Positions 21,453 through 28,819 of a stretch of DNA of 64,000 nucleotides are shown here, piece by piece. This DNA is from Petrimonas sulfuriphila. Its GTDB lineage: Bacteria > Bacteroidota > Bacteroidia > Bacteroidales > Dysgonomonadaceae. Below the pieces are notes generated by a model. The model had not been told where the DNA came from. It worked only from the letters and a program-made list of their open reading frames with translations, and ran no database searches. The stretch spans positions 496,001-560,000 of the forward strand of contig CP073276.1 in NCBI GenBank assembly GCA_038561985.1. Direction: 5' to 3'. Within the stretch, counting starts at the first letter, position 1. Every line of letters starts with the position of its first letter. Made by a program: the position numbers and the translations under genes.

Positions 21453-22757
21453 TTATAACCCAAATTCTTTCTGAATTACATCCACATAATCCAGTTTTTC
21501 CCAGGTAAAAAGCTCGACTTCCTTGACGACTGTCTCCGGCATATAACGAGATTCAAATTTCTTCGTAACAATTTCCGGTTGACGGCCCATATGTCCGTAG
21601 GAAGCCGTTTCCAAATATATCGGATTACGAAGTTTCAACCGGTTCTCAATAGCCTTAGGACGCATATCGAACAGGGTTTTTACTTTTTCGGCGATTTCAG
21701 CATCAGCCATATCTACCCTACTCTTCCCGAAGGTATTCACATAAATGTTCATAGGATGTGCCACACCGATGGCGTACGAAACCTGTATCAATACTTCAGA
21801 TGCCACTCCCGCAGCAACCAGGTTTTTGGCGATATGGCGTGCCGCATAAGCTGCTGAACGATCCACTTTAGACGGATCCTTCCCGGAAAATGCACCGCCG
21901 CCGTGCGACGCTTTCCCTCCGTAAGTATCCACGATGATTTTGCGTCCGGTCAATCCCGTATCTCCGTGCGGGCCACCGATAACGAATTTTCCGGTAGGAT
22001 TTATGTGGTACTTTATCTTATCGTCGAAAAGTTTATGAATGTCCCGGGTATGTTTGTACTTCTCACGGACACGCGGAATCAGAATCGTTTTCACATCATT
22101 GGCTATTTGTTGCTGCATGGCCGCATCCGCCTTTAAAACCGCCTCCCTTGTATTACTTTCGGGATAAATAAATTCATCGTGCTGAGTGGAAATCACGATT
22201 GTATCAATGCGGACAGGAGTTCCGTCCGGGGAATACTCAATGGTAACCTGCGATTTGGCATCGGGACGGAGGTAGGGCATCAGTTCCAGTTCGTTTTTCC
22301 GGATGTTAGCCAATTCGCGCAACAATGCGTGGCTCAAATCCAATGCCAACGGCATATAGTTATCGGTTTCCGCTGTTGCATAACCAAACATCATCCCCTG
22401 ATCACCGGCGCCCTGGTCCATCGGGTCTGCTTTGCCGTCAACCCCCCGGTTTATGTCGTCGGATTGTTCGTGGATGCTCGAAAAAACACCACACGATTTA
22501 GCTTCAAACTGGTATTCGCTTTTGGTGTAGCCGATACCGGCAATAACCTTACGCGCCACCTCAGCAACATCCACATACGTATTTGATTTAACTTCACCGG
22601 CAAGAACAACCTGACCGGTTGTCACCAACGTTTCGCAAGCTACTTTCGAGTTAGGGTCATATGCCAGAAACTCGTCCAGCAAAGCATCCGATATCTGATC
22701 GGCTACTTTATCGGGGTGTCCCTCGGACACCGATTCGGAGGTAAAGAAATAATTCAT
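21453..22757 (-). CDS. metK: S-adenosylmethionine synthase MetK
   Basis: MetK makes SAM from methionine and ATP. The 434-residue protein starts [25 protein letters not shown], where the histidine and aspartate bind ATP and metal. It also contains [10 protein letters not shown] and [21 protein letters not shown], and the [16 protein letters not shown] loop. It is about 50 residues longer than the E. coli enzyme, as is usual in Bacteroidetes. A leader of about 230 nt upstream contains a SAM-II type riboswitch, so expression should fall when SAM is plentiful. LOG, DUF4271 and hemD follow with short gaps. Confidence 0.97.
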   Translation of the reverse strand: MNYFFTSESVSEGHPDKVADQISDALLDEFLAYDPNSKVACETLVTTGQVVLAGEVKSNTYVDVAEVARKVIAGIGYTKSEYQFEAKSCGVFSSIHEQSDDINRGVDGKADPMDQGAGDQGMMFGYATAETDNYMPLALDLSHALLRELANIRKNELELMPYLRPDAKSQVTIEYSPDGTPVRIDTIVISTQHDEFIYPESNTREAVLKADAAMQQQIANDVKTILIPRVREKYKHTRDIHKLFDDKIKYHINPTGKFVIGGPHGDTGLTGRKIIVDTYGGKASHGGGAFSGKDPSKVDRSAAYAARHIAKNLVAAGVASEVLIQVSYAIGVAHPMNIYVNTFGKSRVDMADAEIAEKVKTLFDMRPKAIENRLKLRNPIYLETASYGHMGRQPEIVTKKFESRYMPETVVKEVELFTWEKLDYVDVIQKEFGL

Positions 22758-22930
22758 TTTTTAAGATAAAAGAACCAAAATCAACATTGAGGATGCTAGG
22801 CTATTTGATTTTTAAACCATAAAAGTACTGTTATCCCAAACCTTTGATTATCGGCTTTGTGATTAATAAAATTTACGTAACCAGTCGGGAGAGAAAAGGA
22901 AGTGCATGCAAGAAAAAATAGCGAACAGCT

Positions 22931-22984
22931 GGGCGTTTTAGCATTTTTTTCTGTGGTTGCAAGCAGTTCAAATCTGTCCACACG
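22931..22984 (-). promoter_or_regulatory. SAM-II type riboswitch in the metK leader
   Basis: On the minus strand, just after the promoter, the sequence matches the SAM-II aptamer. GTGG (P1, 5' side) is followed by the GATTTGA loop, then CTGCTTGCAACCAC (P1 closing as CCAC), an A-rich linker and TGCTAAAACG, which forms the pseudoknot. The order and identity of the GATTT, TTGCAA, CCAC and GCTAAA blocks agree with known SAM-II RNAs. It lies about 174 nt upstream of the metK ATG. A 61-codon open frame across it has no coding support. Confidence 0.82.
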
Positions 22985-22998
22985 ATTATTTTCGGATG

Positions 22999-23006
22999 CA
23001 AAGATA
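22999..23006 (-). promoter_or_regulatory. Promoter -7 element of metK
   Basis: Minus-strand TATCTTTG, an exact TAnnTTTG match, placed so that transcription would begin just before the SAM-II aptamer. Confidence 0.6.
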
Positions 23007-23053
23007 GGAAATAATTGGCAAATAGCGTGTTGCCAAAGGTTAAAAAGTATTAT

Positions 23054-23662
23054 TTATAACAACACCCCCATCTTCACCAACTCTTCCTTCAGGTTCATTT
23101 CCGGAACAAGATGTATAGTCCTAAAGCCCAACAGTCTGGCAGTATCTATGTTGTGTGCATTATCATCGATAAACAACGTCTCTTCAGGGTCTATACTGAA
23201 TCGATCCAATAAAATATAATACAATTTCGGGTCGGGTTTTACGATTTTCTCGTCACCCGAAACCACCATTCCTTTTAAATAGTTGAAGAATTCATACCGC
23301 TCCATGGCCACGGGAATGGTCTCGGCCGACCAGTTGGTCAGTCCGTAGGTGTTGTAATTTTTGCTCAGGAGCTTCACCAACCGGGAGTTTTCACTAATCT
23401 CACCACCCAGCATTTCTGCCCACCGGCCATAATACATCGCAATTTCATTCTTGTATTGAGGAAACTCCTGCTGCTTTTCAGCTGTTGCGAGTGCGACAGG
23501 ACGGCCGGCATCCTGAAGGACGTTCCACGGATACGTGCAAACATTGTTCAGAAAATACTCCATCTCGGCACGATCTTCAAAAATCTTACTGTAAAGATAT
23601 ACAGGATTCCAGTCGATTAACACTCCACCAAAATCGAAAACGATGTTTTTAATTTGCTCCAT
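23054..23662 (-). CDS. HAD-family phosphatase (subfamily IA, YihX-like)
   Basis: A 202-residue haloacid dehalogenase-type hydrolase. Motif I is VFDFGGVLIDWNP, in which a glycine replaces the usual acid/base aspartate two residues after the nucleophile. This FDFGGV form is the YihX/epoxide-hydrolase-N-like type. Motif II is YGLTNWS, motif III is the lysine in VSGDEKIVKPDP, and motif IV is LFIDDNAHNI. Such proteins act on sugar phosphates (YihX on glucose-1-phosphate), but the substrate here is not known. It precedes metK by 296 bp that hold the metK promoter. Confidence 0.85.
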   Translation of the reverse strand: MEQIKNIVFDFGGVLIDWNPVYLYSKIFEDRAEMEYFLNNVCTYPWNVLQDAGRPVALATAEKQQEFPQYKNEIAMYYGRWAEMLGGEISENSRLVKLLSKNYNTYGLTNWSAETIPVAMERYEFFNYLKGMVVSGDEKIVKPDPKLYYILLDRFSIDPEETLFIDDNAHNIDTARLLGFRTIHLVPEMNLKEELVKMGVLL

Positions 23663-23794
23663 TGTTTTGCCTTAATTGCGATAAAATGCAAAAATAGTGC
23701 TTTTTCTTTACATCCAACGCTTTCTTCAAGTCCTAAAATTTCGGATAATTAGTTAAAGGAAGGATTCCCGTATGCTTCATCAAGGATATTTTCC

Positions 23795-23802
23795 TATTTT
23801 TG
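23795..23802 (+). promoter_or_regulatory. Promoter -7 element of the NlpC/P60 gene
   Basis: TATTTTTG, an exact TAnnTTTG match, 40 bp before the ATG at 23843. Confidence 0.5.
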
Positions 23803-23842
23803 CACAACAAAAAAAATGAGCTCACACAAAAAGACGGAATGA

Positions 23843-24817
23843 ATGCATAAAAAAACTGTACTGCTGACACTTCTTGCCGTCCTAATGGTTTCCTGCGGAG
23901 TAAAAAACACAACCGTAACGCCCAGTAAAAAACTCACAGGCACCGGACAGGAGGTCATCAATTATGGAATGCGGTACCTGAACAAACCGTACCGGTTTGC
24001 CGGAAAAGGGCCACATGCATTTGATTGTTCGGGCTTCACCTCATTTGTTTTCAGGGAGTTTGGGTACAGGCTGAGCACGAGTTCGGCAGGACAAGACCGA
24101 CAGATGCCCAGCATCAGGCAGCGAGAGCATCTACAGGTGGGTGATCTAGTCTTCTTCGAGGGACGTGCACGCAACGGTAGAGTCGGACACGTAGGTATCG
24201 TGAAAGAATTGCTTCCGGGCGGAGAGTTTCGCTTTCTCCACGCATCAACCACAAGTGGAGTTATTGTCTCTCTTTCCACCGAACCTTATTACGCATCCCG
24301 TTACCTGCGTGGCGGAAGAATCCTGCAAGAAAACAATGCGTTGGCTATAGCTGAAAAAGTTCCGCGAGAAAAGCCCAAACAGGTAAAAAAAGGCGACACC
24401 CGGAGAAATGCTTTCACCTCGGCTAAAGCCAAGGAACAGGTTTTAATCGAAGCACCTAAGACAAAAAGCGAAAAAGAGACAGCTGACATCCCGCAAAATC
24501 CCGAAACAAAGGAACTTATTGTTCATTCCCGCCCTGTAAATCAATTGCTCACCGACTTACCTAAAAACAAACAGGGACAGGAAGAAGTCATAAAGCCGGC
24601 AGTTCAGACAATGGTGCGTCCCGATACAATTTCCGTCCCGGAACCCGCTGAAACAAAAATCATTGAAAATGACTCTATTACACACCCGGTAAAACCGGGT
24701 GAAACACTTTACTCCATCTCCCGGAAATACAACTGCTCCGTAGCGCAACTAAGGGACTGGAATCCACAGCTTGGAACGGTTTTAAAGCCGGGTGAAAAAC
24801 TTGTCATCAGGCCCTGA
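23843..24817 (+). CDS. NlpC/P60 peptidoglycan endopeptidase with LysM, lipoprotein
   Basis: A 324-residue cell-wall hydrolase. It has a lipoprotein signal (LLAVLMVSCG, C about 18), a C40 NlpC/P60 domain (about 30-150) and a C-terminal LysM domain (about 280-323). The C40 catalytic cysteine is in FDCSGFTSFVF, the histidine in RVGHVGIVKE and the third polar residue in FLHAST. The linker of about 120 residues between them is rich in Lys, Glu and Pro. It would cut stem peptides while LysM binds glycan. It sits alone on the plus strand, upstream of the native prfB promoter. Confidence 0.9.
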   Translation: MHKKTVLLTLLAVLMVSCGVKNTTVTPSKKLTGTGQEVINYGMRYLNKPYRFAGKGPHAFDCSGFTSFVFREFGYRLSTSSAGQDRQMPSIRQREHLQVGDLVFFEGRARNGRVGHVGIVKELLPGGEFRFLHASTTSGVIVSLSTEPYYASRYLRGGRILQENNALAIAEKVPREKPKQVKKGDTRRNAFTSAKAKEQVLIEAPKTKSEKETADIPQNPETKELIVHSRPVNQLLTDLPKNKQGQEEVIKPAVQTMVRPDTISVPEPAETKIIENDSITHPVKPGETLYSISRKYNCSVAQLRDWNPQLGTVLKPGEKLVIRP

Positions 24818-24853
24818 ACAACGGGTGACTCCAGATTTCAGCAGGACAAATGT

Positions 24854-24884
24854 TTTGGCTGATGGCGAATTTTGCGTATTTTTG
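24854..24884 (+). promoter_or_regulatory. Native promoter of prfB, now cut off by an IS
   Basis: A -33 TTTG (24854-24857) and a -7 TATTTTTG (24877-24884) are separated by 19 bp, the canonical Bacteroidetes spacing. It points right towards prfB. The target duplication of the IS1182 element begins 24 bp downstream, so the element sits in the former prfB leader. Confidence 0.65.
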
Positions 24885-24908
24885 CACCCTGAAAAAAGGT
24901 AAAAACCA

Positions 24909-24916
24909 ATTCAATC
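24909..24916 (+). repeat. Left copy of the 8 bp IS target-site duplication
   Basis: ATTCAATC immediately before the left end of the IS. The same eight bases follow the right end at 26810-26817. Confidence 0.8.
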
Positions 24917-26809
24917 ATTGAGTCTGCTCTGAAAACCCCATTTTTTCAAATTGCTGAAAAATGAAGTTTAACCGGACAAATGTGATTGTTTTTATTAATT
25001 GAAAGTATGTTTACAATAATATACATATTGAAACATAAATTAATTATATATTGTGGCAGTTTTTGCCAAAAAAGCGCTCTTTGACTTATTCGCGTCATAT
25101 AATTCACTATCCTGACGAAGTTTATCCACAACGAGCGGGAGTATGCCCATAGTTTGTGCTTGGCAAGTGACCTGTAACGGCTCTTGTCATTCGGGTAATG
25201 GTATCCTAACTGGAAAATGCTTGCTTCGACATTGTTCCTGATATTTTTTTCATCTATCGGGATATCGTCCAATTTCTTCCTCAGAGCGGCAGTCCTGAGG
25301 TTATCCTCATCGAAGTAGCGGTATTTTCCTTCTTCAGTCTTGATCCTCCATTTCCTCTGTGTTTTGTCTTTGCGGAGTTTTACCCGTTGTGCCTGTATTG
25401 TTGTTCCTGTTTTGTTGTCGGTTACTATTAAATTGATTTCATTCTGTTCGTCCAAACGGATGTCATATCTCGGTGCGGGGCCTTGCATGCCTGTGAGTAT
25501 CAGCTCGATGCCATTTTTATCGCTTTGGCAATACTCCTGATTATCAGCACTGTGGTAAGCCCCGTCGGCATATACTTTCTCTATTTTGTCGGATATTATT
25601 TCCTGTGTCCGATCCAGGGCTTGTTCAAGGAAGCCGTTGTCCGGAGCCGATGCCACCGTTACCTCGGTATCGGTTATCAGGTTCAATGCCGTATCTTTGT
25701 CATCTCCCGGTTGGTCGCATGTCTCGGTGACGTTCACCGAATACCCTTTGACCTTGTTGCCGTCTTTGTCACGGTAATGGCAGTCGGTGTCATGGGGTGA
25801 CTGTATGGATTTGGCGCTGACTTTCTCCTTTTCCAGAGGAACGACAGTTTTGTCCCTGCCAACCGAGTATTGTTGTTCGAAAACCGCTTTAAGGGTCTGG
25901 TAATGACCATAGTCATGCTTCTTGAAGAGCCCTATAAAACGGTACATCAGTTTGCCCAGTTCAACGAACCTGGCATCAACCTCGGCCTTTGTACTGCGGT
26001 ACACCACCTTGTTGCCCGTTTCACCCTGTATGCTTTCGATAAGGGAAAACATCTCTTTGGACAGGCTCTTATTGAAGATATGTTCCTCCCTTTCATTGAT
26101 AAACAGACGCAGGGTTTCATGAATCAACTCGTAACGGGAGTACCAGGCGATATTGCTGCCGACCAGTTTACTGTCCATGCGCACCTGCTTGCCGCTCACC
26201 TCAAACTCCAATAGCTGGTCACGGGTGATTTGCCCCTGGCACTTTTTGAACAGGTCTTCGCCGTGTTCCCTTGCATAGTCAACCAGATTGCGACGGAAAA
26301 GGTAGTAAGTGGATGAAACAGGCTCAGCGTCCTCTAACGACATCAGACCCAGAGCACTGCGAACAAGTAAATTGTATGCGCAGTTCTCAAACAATTGTGC
26401 GTCGCTCCATCCCTGGCCTTCCTTGAGGATCATCATACCGACCAAAATACGGATAGAGGCATTAGGAGCCCCCGTTCCATTAGAATAAAGTGGTCTGAAA
26501 ATAGACTCATCCACACGCATTACAACATGGTTTCGGAACCGGTTATGCCAGGAGTCATTTTTTAGGTATTCTTTCTTCTTAGAGTCTCTGAAGTACTCCG
26601 TCGGTGATGAAAAAATGCCCAATTGAGGGTTTTCGTCCGATTTTTTGAACATATTATACAGTTTTAAGCCCTACTAAGGTAGTGAATAATAGCTATATAC
26701 GCAAATATTTCAAAGAACTTTTCAGGTGAAATTTACCTGATTTATAAAATTTATTGTACAAAAAATTTTAAACTAAATTATCACTCCGACTTTTCGGAGC
26801 GGACTCAAT
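24917..26809 (-). mobile_element. IS1182-family insertion sequence (1893 bp)
   Basis: Both ends carry a near-perfect inverted repeat. The left end reads ATTGAGTCTGCTCTGAAAA and the right end, read inward, ATTGAGTCCGCTCCGAAAA (17 of 19 identical). Eight-base direct repeats flank the element. It contains one transposase gene in minus orientation, away from prfB. Removing it and one repeat copy restores a normal short leader joining the prfB promoter to its ATG. The element looks intact and fairly recent. Confidence 0.88.
24946..26652 (-). CDS. IS1182-family transposase
   Basis: A 568-residue DDE transposase. The N-terminal region shows DESIFRPLYSNGTGAPNASIRILVGMMILKEGQGWSDAQLFE, typical of the IS1182 group (DUF772-like domain). 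The catalytic part contains VRMDSKLVGSNIAWYSRYEL (first aspartate), KVYADGAYHS (second aspartate) and a C-terminal RNNVEASIFQLGYHYP block with the glutamate. No frameshift or internal stop is seen, so it is probably active. It is transcribed against the direction of prfB. Confidence 0.92.
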   Translation of the reverse strand: MFKKSDENPQLGIFSSPTEYFRDSKKKEYLKNDSWHNRFRNHVVMRVDESIFRPLYSNGTGAPNASIRILVGMMILKEGQGWSDAQLFENCAYNLLVRSALGLMSLEDAEPVSSTYYLFRRNLVDYAREHGEDLFKKCQGQITRDQLLEFEVSGKQVRMDSKLVGSNIAWYSRYELIHETLRLFINEREEHIFNKSLSKEMFSLIESIQGETGNKVVYRSTKAEVDARFVELGKLMYRFIGLFKKHDYGHYQTLKAVFEQQYSVGRDKTVVPLEKEKVSAKSIQSPHDTDCHYRDKDGNKVKGYSVNVTETCDQPGDDKDTALNLITDTEVTVASAPDNGFLEQALDRTQEIISDKIEKVYADGAYHSADNQEYCQSDKNGIELILTGMQGPAPRYDIRLDEQNEINLIVTDNKTGTTIQAQRVKLRKDKTQRKWRIKTEEGKYRYFDEDNLRTAALRKKLDDIPIDEKNIRNNVEASIFQLGYHYPNDKSRYRSLAKHKLWAYSRSLWINFVRIVNYMTRISQRALFWQKLPQYIINLCFNMYIIVNILSINKNNHICPVKLHFSAI

Positions 26810-26817
26810 ATTCAATC
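26810..26817 (+). repeat. Right copy of the 8 bp IS target-site duplication
   Basis: ATTCAATC directly after the right inverted repeat, 9 bp before the prfB ATG at 26827. Confidence 0.8.
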
Positions 26818-26826
26818 TCAAAAAAT

Positions 26827-27940
26827 ATGATAACTGCAGACCAACTTAAAAATGTGTTGGAGCGCGAGCAAGCGCTGAGGGGGTATCTTTGACATCGATG
26901 CAAAGACTATCCAACTCGAAGAAGAAGAACTGAAGACACAAGCTCCCGATTTCTGGAACGACAATAAAGCTGCCGAAGCCCAGATGAAAATCGTGCGTGA
27001 ACTGAAAGGCTGGCTCAATGCCTACGACAAGGTAAAATCGGCCACCGAGGAGTTACAATTGGCATTCGATTTTGTTAAAGAAGGCATAGTCAGCGAAGAA
27101 GAGGTAGACACCAATTACGGCCGGGCACTCGAACTGATCGAAAACCTGGAGCTGAAAAACATGCTCCGTCGCGAAGAGGATCAATTGGGTGCGGTATTGA
27201 AAATAAACGCCGGAGCCGGCGGGACCGAAAGCCAGGACTGGGCGTCGATGTTGTTCCGCATGTATCAGCGCTGGTGCGAAAGCAAAGGGTACAAAACTAC
27301 TGTAACCAACTGGCAGGACGGCGACGACGCCGGTATAAAAACAGCCACCCTACAAGTGGAAGGCGACATTGCCTATGGCTTTCTTAAAAGCGAGAACGGT
27401 GTACATCGGCTGGTCAGGGTTTCCCCATACAACGCGCAGGGCAAGCGCATGACGTCGTTTGCATCGGTCTTTGTGGTACCATTGGTGGATGATAGCATCG
27501 AAATTTACGTAAACCCGGCCAATATTTCCTGGGATACCTTCCGATCATCGGGAGCAGGCGGACAAAACGTAAACAAGGTAGAAACCGGTGTACGGCTACA
27601 TTACCTCTACAAGGATCCGGACACAGGCGAGGAGCAGGAAATTGTTATCGAGAATACCGAGAGTCGCTCACAAATAGGAAACCGTGAGAACGCCATGCGG
27701 TTGCTAAAGTCACAACTCTATGAAATCGAACTCGAAAAACGCCGGACGGCACAAGCACAAATCGAAGCAGGAAAAAAGAAAATAGAATGGGGTTCACAAA
27801 TCCGCAGTTATGTCTTCGACGACCGGCGGGTAAAAGATCACCGCACCAATTACCAGACTTCAGACGTCACCGGCGTAATGGACGGCGACCTGGATGATTT
27901 CATCAAAGCATACCTTATGGAGTTTGGAGGGGAAGCGTAA
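26827..27940 (+). CDS. prfB: Peptide chain release factor 2, with programmed +1 frameshift
   Basis: RF2 ends translation at UGA and UAA codons. A first frame starts at ATG 26827 and encodes 21 residues (MITADQLKNVLEREQALRGYL) up to a TGA at 26890-26892. Skipping T26890 continues in the frame from 26891 to 27940, for about 370 residues in all, the normal RF2 length. The peptidyl-hydrolysis motif GGQ is in SGAGGQNVNKVE. The stop-codon recognition tripeptide reads SPY (VSPYNAQGKR) where E. coli has SPF. The methionine at 26984 is internal, not a start. An IS element lies 9 bp plus the 8 bp repeat upstream of the ATG. Confidence 0.95.
26878..26893 (+). other. Programmed +1 frameshift site of prfB
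   Basis: AGGGGGTATCTTTGAC: an internal Shine-Dalgarno-like AGGGGG, a short spacer, the slippery CTT and the in-frame TGA followed by C. This is the autoregulatory RF2 site: when RF2 is scarce, ribosomes pause at UGA and slip +1 to make more RF2. Confidence 0.95.
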
Positions 27941-27950
27941 AACGATTGGA

Positions 27951-28739
27951 CTACAGATCATATATTTCCTTCTCAATAGAGAGCCCAAAAAGGGCGAAAT
28001 CGTATTTTACAGGATCACATGCATCCAATAGTCGGAGGTTTTCGGTGAGTTCCACAGCTGTTCTCCAGTCTGTTTGCCGCCGTGTGACTAAACCCAGGCG
28101 ACGAGCTGTTCTGTCCACATGCAGGTCAACGGGACAAATCAGCACTGCCGGTTGAATCCTTTTCCATAAACCGAAATCCACACCTTTTCCATCGCAACGC
28201 ACCATCCAGCGAAGGAACATATTGAGCCGCTTGCAGGTTGAATTTCTTTCCGGGGATGCCACGTGTTTCCGGGTGCGCCCGGGTGCATCGGGAGCATTGA
28301 AGAAGTATTGCCCGAAATGAATCAACGCACCCTCCATGTCCGTAAACCCGGTTTCAGGGAGAAAGGCTTCTTCCAGGCTTTCACTCTCTTTATAATGCCG
28401 GTGTAGAAAATCCACGAACCAGAGTAAATCGGTATCGTTAAACGTACGGTGCCTGAATCCCAGCAGCTGTTTCAAATCGGATTCGGAATGGTGCAAAATA
28501 AATTCGTGGGGCTTGCCGTTGAATCGCCGTGCCAGCTCCATGGATTTCTGAATAATCGTTTTCCGTTGTCCCCAAGCGAACGTAGCGGCAAAAAAGCCCA
28601 TAATTTCAATGTCCTGCTTCAAGGTGAACTGGTGCGGCACAAAGATTGGATCGTTTTCAATAAATGATGTCCTGTTGTAAAAGTCGGCCTTCCGGTCGAG
28701 GAAATCTTTCAGGTTCTTCTGTAAAATAAGCATGTGCAT
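27951..28739 (-). CDS. TIGR02757/DUF2400 family protein
   Basis: A protein of about 262 residues recognisable by HQFTLKQDIEIMGFFAATFAWGQRKTIIQ near the N-terminus and, later, KRLNMFLRWMVRCDGKGVDFGLWKRI, followed by PVDLHVDRTARRLGL. The family occurs in Bacteroidetes and others. These late motifs resemble the HhH/DNA-glycosylase fold, which is a hint rather than proof of a DNA-related role. The start is uncertain: ATGs at 28757, 28739 and 28733 are in frame. The gene converges on prfB with 10 bp between stops. Confidence 0.8.
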   Translation of the reverse strand: MHMLILQKNLKDFLDRKADFYNRTSFIENDPIFVPHQFTLKQDIEIMGFFAATFAWGQRKTIIQKSMELARRFNGKPHEFILHHSESDLKQLLGFRHRTFNDTDLLWFVDFLHRHYKESESLEEAFLPETGFTDMEGALIHFGQYFFNAPDAPGRTRKHVASPERNSTCKRLNMFLRWMVRCDGKGVDFGLWKRIQPAVLICPVDLHVDRTARRLGLVTRRQTDWRTAVELTENLRLLDACDPVKYDFALFGLSIEKEIYDL

Positions 28740-28784
28740 CGGAATAAAACACCACAAAAGTAATCTTATTTATTAAAAACGTCT

Positions 28785-28792
28785 TAAATTTG
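28785..28792 (+). promoter_or_regulatory. Promoter -7 element of the secreted protease
   Basis: TAAATTTG, an exact TAnnTTTG match, overlapping an upstream in-frame start at 28790. The ATG at 28820 is therefore the likely start. Confidence 0.5.
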
Positions 28793-28819
28793 CAACGGTC
28801 AATCTTAATTACGAACAGT

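Noticed and set aside
22796-22981. A 61-codon minus-strand frame and a tRNA T-arm-like sequence upstream of metK.
   Set aside because: No acceptor or anticodon arms are present for a tRNA, and the sequence is explained by the SAM-II type riboswitch in the metK leader.
26984-27940. A stand-alone 318-residue release factor starting at ATG 26984.
   Set aside because: The true gene starts at 26827 and crosses the programmed +1 frameshift; 26984 is an internal methionine.
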